The notes below the pieces were generated by a model that saw nothing but the letters and a program-made list of their open reading frames with translations, ran no database searches and had not been told where the DNA came from. This document shows positions 1-11,644 of a stretch of DNA of 64,000 nt, piece by piece (positions within the stretch are counted from its first letter, which is position 1; every line of letters starts with the position of its first letter). Made by a program: the position numbers and the translations under genes. Origin of the DNA: Phytophthora quininea (lineage: Eukaryota > Oomycota > Peronosporomycetes > Peronosporales > Peronosporaceae); assembly GCA_011947345.1 (NCBI GenBank), contig JAAVTG010000577.1, forward strand, positions 117,358 through 181,357. The letters are read 5' to 3'.

Positions 1-2345
1 TCCCGTCCTCGGTGGTGTAGGTGTCCAACAAACACTCCTGCATGATGTCCACGACGTCTTGAGCGTGAGCTGCAGTGACTGTTTCGGAGAGTTCGGCTCG
101 AGCGCGCGCTTGGGATAGACGAATCATCGACTCGAGCTGCCTGGTTGTGATTGGGATGCTGTCCGTCGGGTTTTGCTGGCCTTCGCCTGCAGAGCGTAGG
201 TCCAAGTACTTCTTCTGCAGCAGCGACGCAGCCTCATTTGTTAGTCGGGGGTGAACGTATCGACGAGCGTAGGCGATAAACTTGCGCAGGAAGTAGAGAG
301 GGATCGGATTCATGCTGTACAGATCAGCATTCTGTCGGAGGCGGTGAGAGAGCATCGGATGGCTGCCCTCTACTGCTCCATCTGCACGCGAGACGTCGAC
401 AAAGCTGCTAGAGCTCCAGGAGCCACCAGGTGCACTGCCATCGCGCGTTCGCTTTCTTGACTTTCGATTCCTGCGCGAGTGGGAGTTCATCACATGCTCC
501 GACAAAGCCGATCGCGCTCTTCGTCCGGTCGATCCAGCAGAATAAACACAAGGTCGAAGCGAGACAGCAGCGCGGCTTTCATCTTAAGGTTCTCTCCCAC
601 CGAACGACTACGATCGTAGTGCCCGCCACTTGGATTCGCGGCAGCAATCACTGACGTCCGAGCTGCAAGGTTGCACACGATGCCTGCCTTTGCAATACTG
701 ATACTCTGCTGCTCCATTGCTTCCAGTAGAGCCTGGTAATCGATCCCCATCTTGTCGAACTCGTCAATGCAGCACACGCCTTGGTCCGCCAGAACTAGAG
801 CGCCAGCCTCCAGAGCGTAGTCACCTGACGAATCCCTCACCATTGTGACAGTTAAACCAGTCGTGGTGGTTGTGTTGCCACCAACGTACACAGATCGAGG
901 CGCGACCGCAGACACAGCCCGAAGCATTTGGCTTTTACCCAGACCTGGATCACCAACGACCAGCACGTGTGAATCCGATCGAGAGACACAAACAGCATCT
1001 TTGTCATCGGAGTTTCGGGTCCCGCCCAAAAGAGCAAGAATGAGACCAGCCTTCACTGTATCGTTGCGATAAATACCAGGACAGAGGAGTGAACGAGGCG
1101 GTCGAACACGTCGCCCTGGTTGATGATGTTGCTGATTTCCTCCAGGTCTTCCTTAGTGAAGTCGATATCCGATACTTTTTCTTTGTCATTGTTCGCCTGG
1201 AAAATGACACCAACTTTCAGGTTAGCCCAACAATCGACTCAACCAGCAAGATGAAAAGTATACCTTGGCTGAATTCTCCACTGAGTTGGCGCTAATGTAC
1301 AAAATATACAAACTGTTGGCTTGTGCTCGTTTGCCATACCTGCCGCCATGGATTTCCGAGTTGATGCTCTTGACAACACCAGAAATCGTCACCACATTGC
1401 CAGGGATACAGGAGTCCACAAGGTCTTCGTACAATTCAACTTCAATCTACACAACAAACCTGAACCGCGTCAGTCCTCATTCTAAATGTCTCCACTTCCA
1501 GAAAGCCTACCATTCGTGGCATGCGTCCAGGCCCCACATCCGTGCTCTCCATTTCCTGTAGCCTTCATCGCACAAGCTATTCAGCAGTTATTTTCCTAAC
1601 AGGCCGCTCAACAAGTTACTCACTTGATCTTCTGGTAGTCGACCGTATCCACAGACGATCGATTCGGCAGCAACGTTCTCCCGCGACACGGCGAGTTTTC
1701 ACATCTCGTGGGCGGTACGAACTTCCCGTCAGGGAACGCTCTCGATGTGGCTTCGTTGCACTTGGCACAGACAAAGTCGCACCTCGTGACCAGCGGTTTA
1801 ATTGCACTGACCCTCACCACCGTCCCGACCACACTGACGAATTGGTTGACCACGTCTGCTTTCAACGCTGCAATAGGCAGTACAGACGTCACGCCATGCA
1901 ATCTCACAGTGATTTTAGTCCGGTCCACAGGCACATTTCTCTTAAGCGACTCGTCCTCTGCTTCGACACGGAGCTCGTGCCGTCGCATGCAGAGCGAGAT
2001 GCCTAAGCAGAGCAGCACGTCGTCAATGTTTTCAGTCACGGCACGCTCAAAGTCGGACGTGCCGGTGCGGATCAGCTCCGTATAGTGCAGCCACACGACC
2101 GTCAAATTGGCTTCCGTCAGGTCGCACTGCAGCAACGGCGCCCACTGGTCCCGGAAGCAGTTGAGGAAAGTCAAAGCGGCCTGGAAGCGGCCGTCCGTGT
2201 CAGCTATCTTGCTGTAGTAGTCAACAGAACGCGTCTCTCTAGGTTGGCGGATACCAACGTTGTGGTCTTCCGGGTAGTACTGGTTCCACACGCACGTGGC
2301 GGCGTCCACGAGGCTGCTCGGAGACGGTTGGTCATATCGCGGCAT
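1..2345 (-). CDS. MCM8: MCM8 helicase, N-terminal two thirds, cut by the window edge
   Basis: MCM8 forms a nuclear hexameric helicase with MCM9 used in homologous-recombination repair. The start ATG is at 2345. Exons read as 2345-1624, 1562-1511, 1446-1264 and 1196 to beyond base 1; the donors begin GTGAGT, GTAGGC and GTATAC, and the first three exons keep phase exactly. The protein shows the N-terminal MCM fold with a four-cysteine zinc site (CAKC then CENSPC), Walker [10 protein letters not shown], Walker B CIDEFDKM, the arginine-finger region LLSRFDL, and the C-terminal helical part with ITTRQLES. Two single bases are missing in exon 4: near 1090 (between residues HS and LCPG) and near 503 (in a T run before SEHV). 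Both sides of each break match MCM8, so I treat the gene as real. MCM9 or MCM2-7 is less likely, because the stretch around Walker A through DEFDKM follows MCM8. Confidence 0.93.
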
Positions 2346-2395
2346 TATTGCCGAAATGGGTAAATGGGTAAATGGGTAAATGTACCCATCACATT

Positions 2396-3070
2396 TCAGA
2401 AGTTTGCAACAGTGACAAGATTGATGGCGCGAGGAAGGAGCTGACCTAGTTGGGAGAAGGACTCGCGCTCGCCCGTCACGTCCTGCTGCAGCCGTCGCGA
2501 CTCCTGTTCGTGGGTCGTGGCCAGGTCCTGCAGTCGCCGCTGCAGCGTCTCGACCTCCTTGTGTAACTCCTCTTGGGCATGGTGCTGGAGACGCTCTGTC
2601 GGCGCCATTGTGCATCAACTGCGCGACTTACTGGCCGCCTACGGGCGCAAACAAGAGCGATGACGGGCTGGCGGTCAATCTGCTGCTGCTACTCTAATAA
2701 TTTCTGCTGCTAGTGGACAGCCGAGCGCATCAGAGCAGCAACTAGAGCAGACTCGGGAGACCCGCCCTGACCTGAGTTGCCTCATTCCGGGCTGCGTGAA
2801 ACCATCCTGACATGCCCCATCTCTGGGGTTGTTTGAGGACCCGGCGACCACCAACTGCTGCGGCAAAACCTTCTCGATGAAGGTTATAGAGCGATCCCAG
2901 CGGTGCATATCTTGTAGTGCTGGGAACGTGACAACGCACCCCAACCAAGAGAGGGCAGCTCTTGTTGAGCGGCATCGGTTGCAATTGGAGAATCTTGGAG
3001 ATCCCGACGCAGAAGCTCTTGCCACGACGAGCAGAACTCGAGGAGCAAGTGGACCTGTCAGTAGGCATCG
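2396..3070. pseudogene. Rearranged relic of the coiled-coil/RING gene family
   Basis: Two pieces of one gene lie next to each other in opposite orientation. Bases 2452-2605 read on the minus strand give the coiled-coil part (TTHEQESRRLQQDVTGERES), close to the intact paralog at 36,574-37,644. Bases 2615-3065 read on the plus strand give what follows it in the paralog: QLRDLLAAYG, an Ala-rich linker, then FEDPATTNCCGKTFS of the RING/U-box-like domain and a tail ending AALVERHR. Stops and frame changes interrupt the plus-strand part, and several RING cysteines no longer align. The arrangement needs a local inversion of the coiled-coil segment. It abuts the MCM8 start and lies over its promoter side. 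No function is expected. Confidence 0.8.
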
Positions 3071-3632
3071 AGATAAGCGCACCCAAACGGCGAATAGTCG
3101 TTCTGCTATCGCTCGTCGTGGACGGTCGCAAGAAATTCTATTGACTAATGTTTCAAGACCGAAACGTATTTTGCAAACAAATGCTGCTCGCTATTTTCTA
3201 GACCAAGAAGCGCAGCAGTGAAGTTGCGATGAAGAAGATGAGTACCCGCTGTGCCTGTACGAGCCGGAATACGAGTTCTTTTGGCACCATCGCGACTGAC
3301 GCTTCCAGACAAATGAACAAGATGAAGGAGAAGTTTTGCATCGACTGCACTCGGCATCACGACCCTTCTTGCATACAACGTCAGGTAGTTCTGTTGAATT
3401 GGCACTTTTCAGCTTGTAGGCGACAGACAACGGCATGACTGATTGCTAGCCGCAAAACTAGCGAGTCAAAGCATTGCTAGCAGCATTATTGGGGCAAAGC
3501 CCCCTATAATATAACACACACCTTTTTATTACTTTTTACACCCTTTTTACTTGCGGTATAACGTTGTTATATGGATAGGGGTAGGGGATAGTTTTAATAA
3601 TCGCTCACCATTTTTGCGAATTTTAACTCTGT
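3071..3632. other. Intergenic, no gene seen
   Basis: AT-rich sequence follows the RING relic. Short open frames here have no recognisable domain and no codon pattern like that of the neighbours. The last 150 bases (T-rich, with GGATAGGGGTAGGGGATAG near 3575) lead up to the inverted-repeat element. Confidence 0.5.
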
Positions 3633-4191
3633 TTAACAAGGATTGCCTGACTCAACCAGACCGAAAAACGGCATTTTTCGGGGTAGCCTGAAAACTAAAA
3701 TCTCCAGTTTTGTAAATTAGCCCACAATATTTATGCCATTAAATTGACGTTTTTCTAAGAGAAGTGGGGGTAGTGGCATGATCGGATCTGTTTTGGTTAT
3801 TGAATTATCGTAGGTCAAACATGGCATTCCAAGCAAAATGGCTTCGAGTTTTCTATAGGCAAAATAAAAATTTCGTTCGATTGGAATTATTTTTACATGG
3901 CGTCTTTGTTCTTGGGCTTCCTATGCCATACCTAGTTGTCTAAGTAAAATAATAATAGTTCCTGAAGATATAACATGTCTAAAACGGTAGCATAGTTGGT
4001 CATTTTGAGTTTTTCTTCAAGAAGCTGGTTTTAGCGGGGCATCTAGGGCGCTGCACGTGAATACACACCTTAACGCAAACGTTTAGGCAATATCGAAAGC
4101 CCTGTGATTGGATGTGTATTATCTTTTTGGTAAAATTAGTTTTCGACCCACTACGAAAAATGGTATGGTTGAGCCAGGCAATCCTTGTTAA
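3633..4191. mobile_element. TTAA-flanked non-autonomous inverted-repeat element (MITE-like)
   Basis: The outer sequence TTAACAAGGATTGCCTGACT at 3633 recurs as its reverse complement ending at 4191 (4166-4191). The 26-base ends match at 25 positions. Each end is bounded by TTAA (3633-3636 and 4188-4191), as in piggyBac-type insertion. Weaker inverted similarity continues inward (the GAAAAA...TTTTTCG and GAAAACTAAAAT stretches). The inside, about 550 bases, is AT-rich and codes for nothing I recognise, so any transposase would act in trans. Assignment to the piggyBac group rests only on the TTAA target site. Confidence 0.65.
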
Positions 4192-5073
4192 TAGCATATT
4201 GTTATAATATATTGTCGCTCACAGGCGCACGATATCATTCGTACCTCTTTTAGATAGTTAACAGTCATTCAAGTGAGGGTTCGTTTTTAGAGTAACGGCG
4301 AGGGATCGCTGTGTATCAACCACCTACGGATTGCGGTTTTGGAGCCGTTTTTAGTATGATTTGGCCAAGGTGGAGGATGATGAGCACTCGCAATGAGCTG
4401 ACACAGTGCCCTGATTTGTCTGAGTGGTCGGTCTGATTTGTCCGATGGATACAGCTGCGCGCATCGAGATTGGCTCGTAAAAACTCCGTAAGAAGTCTGG
4501 GCGGAGCCATTTCCACGTACTGACACATGCACTGATAATGAATATTTGTTGCACCCGTCTAAAGAAGGCCCTTGAAAGAAGCGGGTAGTGGGGTACTATA
4601 AACGACGCCCGTCGTGCCGGGAGTCAGTAGTGGCTGAAGTGATGGAAGAACTCCAACGAAGCCACCGTCAGATTTTGAGGGGCTGTTACAAGATGCGCTG
4701 GCAGAACTTCAATGAAGGCGGTGTTGGTAGGACTGGTAAATAAAATGCGGAATTTGCGAAGCTGACGATATATGTGGTCAAAAGGGCGCAATTCCAGAGC
4801 CAGGTCACGCCTGCAGCTGTGAAAGATTTGCATACTCTTGCAGACACGTACAATAGTTGCAAGAAAGCAATGACAACAGGGTGTTTATGACGAATGATGG
4901 CAGAAAAATTGTAATACCTCGAATATCGGTAAATTGACATGAAACGTGCATTGTAGCTCCCTCCACCCTATCGCAGACTGATGTCCACCAAACTACTAGA
5001 TCACTTTTGCTTTTGCCTTCAACGGCTCAACAAGACCTCACTCAATCACCGATCAAGCGCTTCCTGAACCGCG
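4192..5073. other. Intergenic, no gene seen
   Basis: This stretch holds only short open frames on the minus strand without domains or convincing starts. The last 100 bases are the likely 5' leader of the gene starting at 5074. Confidence 0.4.
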
Positions 5074-5685
5074 ATGGAACTTCTTCGAGCCATCGAGAGC
5101 GACGTTCAGAAGCAGGAGGAAGAAGAAACTCAAAACATTTTCTCGAATGTGAAGGACTTTCGCGAGTTCATCACGACATGTCAGCCTGATGCTGATGTGA
5201 GCGTCACGCTAGACATATGCTGCCTTCGCTCGGAGCGTCTGAAGGGTGACCATGGCACTCGTGTCACGCTTGTGGATGCGGCTCAACGCGACGAATTCGA
5301 GCCCACTGCTAATGCGCTGAACGACCTGACGCCTTTGAAGAGGAAGCCGTATTTGGCTCAAGTGACTGTGTGCGACGCCAAGAGCAGAAAGGATGCTTTG
5401 GCAAACCAACCTCGAATTCCGTCCTGGTGGTGTCTACGAATTCCGCCACGTCGACGGAGCGGGCTTCTACGCCGAAGTTGGGAAGGGAAATGTGCAGTAC
5501 GATAGCGGGTACAACTACAAAATATTCAAAACTGGGCCGCCTTTAAAAAGGCTAAGTCGCAGGTGAGTCATGCGCGTAAAACTCTGCCAGTGTCGTGCGA
5601 TGCTGCCATGGAGGAGACGAAAGCGCAGGAAGCTGGCACGGCCGCGACGACGCGTAGCAAGCGCGGCGACCATCGCCACCCGTGA
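5074..5685 (+). CDS. Hypothetical protein, possible first exon of the SET gene
   Basis: The frame opens with ATG at 5074 and gives a hydrophilic protein with an acidic, Glu-rich start (QKQEEEETQN), then a globular-looking part (VTLDICCLRSERL...) and FRPGGVYEFRHVDGAGFYAE. Two one-base gaps, near 5413 and near 5525, are needed to keep the natural-looking frame, which then runs through NWAAFKKAKSQ and stops at 5685. A perfect donor, CAG|GTGAGT, sits at 5568 right after KAKSQ. The piece may therefore be exon 1 of the SET-domain gene that starts downstream, with a ~350-base intron. I do not recognise the family. Confidence 0.5.
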
Positions 5686-5925
5686 TGAGGTCCATCGGTA
5701 TTGGCAGAGGAGTGCAGCATGCATTTAACTGAGTATCGTGCGCTAACCAAACTTAGTAAATCCTGTTACATTGAGTCCATTGTCTCCGGTTTTGTGTAGT
5801 AGAGAGCATCATTTAGCGGTAACTACAACTAACTCATAGCGATGTCAGTAGTTGAAGTAGGATGAAAATTCTGCTTTAGGCAGTCTTACGCAAGATATCT
5901 AGAAGAGTTTGAAGTAGAGAGCCGT

Positions 5926-7036
5926 CGGTCACTTTCGAAGCCGATTCAGACTGCACAACGTACTGCTTCTCGATTTGTGAAGTTATAAAGCAGCTCAAGC
6001 TGGATGACTTTTTGATTCATGACGCGCCGGAGACGTTTTTCCTACCGAGACAATGCCAGGTGTGGTACGGCGAGACTTTTAGATGCAGACATGTTTCTAG
6101 TGTGAAGAACAGCGCGAACGCTCAGTTTTGCCGGCCTTCGCTGAATATGAGGAGATTAAACAGAATGTATACTTATGCAGACGCCGCAGTAAACCAGTAA
6201 GTTCTGGTCAACCTTAAATTATGGAAGGTAAACACTGACAGTTATCATTTGCGTGGTTTGTGGCAGGGTGATATACCGTATTGTCGCTGTCAACCTCATG
6301 CTTACTGGGGTTGAACGTGTGGAGAATGGTGTGAGAATCGAGCCATGGGTCGAGCACCAATTGATTAATTTATACGATATGATATACTGACTATTAAAAT
6401 GCTCAGACACAGACAGAATGTGTCCAGGGACAGTGTGCTTCAAGTGTGATATGTGTAAACCAGCGCATTCAGCTAGGACTGCAAGCAGCGCTCGCGCTAC
6501 GATCTGTTCCCGAGAAGGGAATTACGTTGCATGCAGACATGCCTATCGAGAGAAATGACCTCGTAGCACAATACGTTGGTGAGGTTCTAACAGGCAACTT
6601 TACTTGGAGCGCGAGCAGCAGGTAAACCCGTTGGTATAATGCGAGTTCAGTTAATGATGGTCAACTAACCAACGCCGTATGATAATGTCACAGGAGACGG
6701 AACGATCACCTCACACGTATGGATTAGCGGTGGCGCCCAATGAAGGTATCGACGCACGATTCGCTGGTGGAATGGCACGATTTGCCAACCATAACTACTC
6801 TCCGAATTGTATCGTCGAGCGGTGGGAGGTAGTAGGTGAAACCTGCTGTGTATTGATGGCTAGCCGAAACATCGACTTTGGAGAAGAAATAACCATTTAT
6901 TATGGAGACAAACTTGTGCGACAAGGAGTAAGTATGCAGCTATGATTTTTCAACTAACGCACGAAGCTAACGTTATTACTGACAGAGACGAAAACAACGC
7001 TTGTGTGGAGCTCCTAACTGCGCGGAGTTCATGTGA
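5926..7036 (+). CDS. SET-domain histone-lysine methyltransferase (AWS, SET, post-SET)
   Basis: Five exons can be read: about 5926-6059, 6101-6196, 6407-6621, 6694-6927 and 6986-7036. The last four are in phase once one base missing near 6585 is allowed. A Cys cluster (QCQC, YLC, TECVQGQC, VIC) forms the AWS/pre-SET region. SET motifs follow: KGITLHADMPI, AQYVGEVL, YGLAV, GGMARFANHNYSPNC (S-adenosylmethionine-binding N-H) and GEEITIYYGD with the catalytic Tyr. The end LCGAPNC is a reduced post-SET zinc motif. The family methylates histone H3 lysines in the nucleus; AWS plus SET points to the SET2/ASH1 group, which I infer rather than see. The N-terminus is not fixed and may include the exon at 5074. 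A transposon graveyard begins just downstream. Confidence 0.8.
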
Positions 7037-7238
7037 TGTGGCGTACGGACAACAGCCAGAGCACTAAACGTTATGACGGGTCATCAGTACTGAGCTGTCT
7101 GTCACACAAAATTCACATTTGTGCTCAATTTGGCATGTCGTTTATTACTCCTCTCTGCAGAATGTAGGAGAAAGTTCTCAGCTTTGGTTTTCCTTGGACT
7201 GACGGGATTTGATTTACTCTATGTAAGTCATTTCAAGA

Positions 7239-7801
7239 ATGGCGTCTCGGCAAGAACAACGTCACGTGGAGGCGATGGAGGTGATAGCACTGACAGCCGC
7301 GGTGAGCAAGAAGACCAAGGAGAAGAAATTACAGAAGACATTTTACGCGGCAATGAGAATGACCAAGACCAAGGCGATGCTTCCCCAAACGAGGACCAAG
7401 AATGCATTTTGAGCCAGAACGCTGATCCTCAAGACTGCTCCGGCACCCAACCCACCCCGAAGCCAAATATCAAACGATCCCGAGAACCTAATGACGACGG
7501 CCTGGCCACGAAAATCCAGCGATTGGATGCAGCACCGATTGGGTCAAATTACCAGCTTCGTAGTCCAAGCGTGGAAAGCGCAGAGCGCAATGTAGGTGAC
7601 AGCGAGCCAATATATCGGCTGCGAAGCAGAGACATCCCTGCAAGAGTGGTGGAATCTCTACGAATAGGTCTGCCAGATTCGGGAGGTTCAACCAGCACCG
7701 GAGTGCTTGCATGGAACAGTACAAGCACAGATGAAGTCCCAAGTGATGAATCTCCGCAGCGTATCCCAACACTGCAAAATGATAGCGAAGACGAATGTTA
7801 G
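7239..7801 (+). CDS. Acidic low-complexity hypothetical protein
   Basis: An ATG at 7239 opens a frame (MASRQEQRHVEAMEVIAL). It joins the longer acidic frame if one base is missing near 7320 (in the run AAGGAGAAG). The protein is rich in Asp, Glu, Gln, Ser and Pro (RGNENDQDQGDASPNEDQE, then STSTDEVPSDESPQR) and ends NDSEDEC. There is no hydrophobic core or domain. It lies between the SET gene and the Helitron and could belong to either or be a separate gene. No function can be assigned. Confidence 0.35.
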
Positions 7802-7921
7802 GATTGACTGGTGGCGATGATATCAGAAGCTAGCACAACGTTTGCATGAAGAAAAAAGTTTGTCATTTGTTAAGAAAAACATGCATACAGTTGAGATGCA
7901 AACAGTTTTGAGCACTTATAT

Positions 7922-8368
7922 ATGGAAAGTCAATGGCTCAATATTTTGCCAGAGATGGGTATCTGGATTCTGTGGAAATCGCGCCATTGCTCAATTTGCG
8001 GAGTCATAGCGCGGCAGAAATGCGTACAATCTGCTAAAGCTGCTAGGCAAGCGAAAGCGGTCAAAGCCACGAGACGACCGCTGAAGCGCGTCGCAGCAAT
8101 TGCGACGACGCCAGATCGACAACTACAACTCCGTAATGAGGCAAACATTGAGGACATTGAAGGCGAACGAGACAAGGGTCGCTTCAAGCGTTTCGAAGAG
8201 ACACGGAAGAGGAATGAGAGTGCCCAGCGGCTCCCGCCACGGAAACGCCGCAAGAAGGCGGAGGCGGTCTCGAGTGACAACGGAAACTTGGAGCTCGATA
8301 AGCAAGGGATAACCGCTGTATTGATTGTATGGAAAGAGACCAACATTCATAAGCGATTGTCGTCGTAG
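7922..8368 (+). CDS. Basic hypothetical protein, possibly the Helitron 5' region
   Basis: The frame starts with ATG at 7922. It gives a Lys/Arg-rich protein with a CSIC pair near residue 23, a long probable helix (RNEANIEDIEGERDKGRFKR) and a nuclear-localisation-like stretch PPRKRRKKAE. It sits directly before the recognisable Helitron coding region on the same strand. It may be an accessory or N-terminal piece of that element. Nothing in it proves a function. Confidence 0.3.
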   Translation: MESQWLNILPEMGIWILWKSRHCSICGVIARQKCVQSAKAARQAKAVKATRRPLKRVAAIATTPDRQLQLRNEANIEDIEGERDKGRFKRFEETRKRNESAQRLPPRKRRKKAEAVSSDNGNLELDKQGITAVLIVWKETNIHKRLSS

Positions 8369-8839
8369 ACTTTTACGCACCTATTTACGAGCCGCTTTAC
8401 AGAGTATGTGGGAGCTGCGGGAGCTCACAAATTCAAGCAAGCCGTGTTGAGATTATACGATCCAAATCATGTTTTTTTCTTCTATCCTCTCTATGGCTCT
8501 AATGGGGATTGTGAGAGCATTTCAGAGGGACTAGTGAAGAAAATACAAGTAGATGGTTCGACTAAGACGTATTTGGCCTTGTGGAAGGTGTAGCCGAGAA
8601 CTGGCAAAGCATAAAAACAAAGTTTTGCCGTAGTAGTGGATTTCGGATAGGGACGTTCCCACTGAACTGGCAGCGCTGAATAGGATAGAAACAAGATTGA
8701 TTGGGTTGGGCATTTGTTTTACGACGTGCATTAATTTGTACAGGGATGGTCAGGAATTTACACGAGGTTAGCTATAAACTATTGGAATGAACCAGCTAAA
8801 ACGATAAAAGAACTGCCGCGGCCTTTAAAAGAGTGTGGT

Positions 8840-11644
8840 GTGGTTTTTCTAGCATCGCGGTCCGAAACCACAACAAAATACTTTCGGGTCCGTCCACATT
8901 TGTTGTGTCGCGCGTTAACATGGCTCATTGGCAACAACCCATTCTATAAACACATCACGATATCCAAAGAAAACATCCGGGCACTTGAAAATGCAGACAT
9001 TGATCGAGAGATACCAACTGTGCACGTTACTGACGAGGAGGTGAGAGAATTGCAACAAAATAATCATGAAGTTAATGCGGAAAGGCAAACGCCTGACGTA
9101 TCTAGCTCGCAAAATCAAAAACAATAATATAACTAACCATTGCGAGCAAGCTTCCGATTCGAACGAAGATACTAGCAATATTAATCAAACACAACGCGAT
9201 GTACTTGACAATCTAACCGAGTCTTTTGAACTAGAGGGTGGTCAAGCTAATAGTCAGACGGAATTACAACACATATTGAACTCTATAGGCATGGACACGC
9301 CAGAAACACAAATTCCTATTGGTGAACTACGTCGACAGCAAGACATTATAGATGAGTAAAACACAAAACAATTAATGCAGTGCTGCTTTCCTACCCTTTT
9401 TCCAGATGGATTAGGTGGCTACTATCCATTGAATGAAAAAAAAGACAGAGCTCACGAGTACACACTAACGGACTGTTGTGCACACCTAATGAAATGGCAC
9501 GATAGAAGATTTGTAATTCACGGCAACTTTAAATTCTACTGTATGAATTTGATTCAGCGACGGCAAATTGATAGTCTAGTGAGGAGAGTTGGATACACGG
9601 ACAAACGCGTCGAGCAGATCAATCTGGCTGGTTGTGGAAAGCACAAGAGTGTGAAAATGTACAGACTTTTAATGAAAAGGAAGAATTAGACGCAGCCATG
9701 TGTGTTTTAGATTCGTTGAAACCTTTTTTTTCGCGTTGTACGAGGTAGCGGCCTGTACTGGTCAAATGCTCATGAAGATTTAATGTCTATGATAGGCAAC
9801 CGAGTGTTGCCGACGCGGTGGCCTACATTTGTTTTGACGCTCAGTGCGGCAGACATTATTTGGCCTGATTTTGCACGTGCATGCATCCCAACTCTTTCCT
9901 TTGATGAATGCTAACGTCTATCGTTTACAAAAAGACGAAAGTATCTCAATGAAAATCCTGACATTAGTGCTCGTCATTTTAATAGACGATTTCAAGCATT
10001 TTTGCTAACATTCTATGTGGCTGGGTCAAACCACTAGGCGAAATCGTAGATTACTTTTGGCGTGTAGAATTTCAGCAGCGTGGTTCGCCGCACATTCATT
10101 GCTTGCTTTGGATCAAGGACGCTCCAGATGTTTTAATGCTTTCGGAAACTGAAGCAGGACGCACCAAGCTGGCTGCATTTGAAGACAAGCATAAACCAGT
10201 TTTATCTAAAACTCTAAAACAGGTAGACATTTGCAAATGTAATACATGTACTAATAACAAAGTTAGTGGAAATGACATTCTTGCTGAAAGACCACCCCGA
10301 ACAGGAAATGAGGGGTGGGAATGTGATTTATCTCGAATCGCTCATCGTGTCCAGCAACACGAATGCTTCCTTAACTCGTCATGCAGAAAAAAAAAGGGAA
10401 ATCAATGCCGTTTTGGTTTTCCAAAACTTTTATGACCTAGAACAGTTATTGAGACGACGAATAGTTCTGATGGATCACGTTCATTAACCATTCATTTAAA
10501 GCAAGAGGTATCAATAATTAATAATTATTCTCCTCACTTTCTGTCATGCTGGAGAGCTAATATGGATCTGCAGTTAATTGAAAACTCGTACGGCGCTGCA
10601 GAATACGCTGCTGCTTATGTAAGCAAGGCGGAATCTGATACGATGCGATTTAGGAGAGTTGTATCTAAAGCTGTTCAGAGATGTGATGCCAAACTTCCTC
10701 GTCATTCTATTCTAAAACGAGTAGCCAATGTTACCTTAGCCGTTCGCGAAGTCAGCGCACCAGAGGCCATTTACATCTTGCTTCGGAATTTAAAGATGCA
10801 TAGTAAATCCCGCAGCATTGAAAAAGTCAAAGTCATGCGTCACGATCTTCGGTACTACCGAGTAGAACGTCAAAATTTCGAAGACCTTGTAGCTTTGGCA
10901 GAAAAAGTGTCACCAGATAGTATTCGAGTAGAACCAATTGAGAAAGCATACATGCACCGACCGAAGGATGAACTTTTCAAAAGTATATGCTTATCATCAT
11001 TTGTAGAAAACTACGAAATCTTAAATTTGAAAAGTACAAGCGCTAGTATAACTAGCAAGTCAACTTGGTGACGGACACGGCTGGATAAAAGACCAACAAA
11101 AGCCAGTTGTTGTGCAAAAACACCTCGGCTACGGGCGGACACATCAAACCCGAACTTTTGTTTCTCTGAGAATTTTTGTATGTTCCTTGGCGATCGCTAG
11201 ACGACCTCCCAAAGACAGATGATGAGTCCATAGTGCGGTTTTTCGGAGCACAAGAAACCGAGTTGGATAAAAATTGCAAGACGAGTCTAACGCCAAATCG
11301 TCAGACAGCATCAGCTTGATATACTAAAAGAATCTCGCCTTGTATCTAGCATAACATCCCTTCCACCCTCTGAGTATGTCTTCATCTCAAATAATAATAA
11401 TGAAAGTTGCGAGTCTCAAGAAGAAGTTGAAACAAGTTCAACCAACATGAGTTGTGAGTGGAAGTCGCGTCATACCTATTCGTCTGAAGTTCTCAATAAA
11501 GCTCGGGATTTCAAAATGCATGTTTAAAGCCTTGGATGAAAGAAAAGAAAGAGTTTCGTTTAATACAAATGCATAATTGTCCGATGGGGCCAATTACCTC
11601 ACACTACAGGTACCCTATCTCTGAAGGTGATGATAACATAGTAG
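8840..11644 (+). pseudogene. Helitron Rep (HUH endonuclease) part of the RepHel protein
   Basis: RepHel nicks and rejoins single-stranded DNA during rolling-circle transposition. The N-terminal piece FRVRPHLLCRALTWLIGNNP matches the DUF6570 module found before Helitron replicases. The Rep core has FPDGLGGYYPL, the two-histidine motif PHIHCLLW (H-I-H at 10,091-10,099), a CNTC zinc-like pair and the two catalytic tyrosines in YAAAYVSK (10,604-10,618). The last readable part ends SEGDDNIV at 11,644, where the solo LTR begins. Several frame changes, in part single missing bases, and stretches with stops (9690-10,080, 11,070-11,500) break it, so it is not active as it stands. Confidence 0.85.

Noticed and set aside
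1..2345. MCM8 as a pseudogene
   Set aside because: The only defects are two one-base gaps of the kind seen all over the window; splice sites and all helicase motifs are intact.
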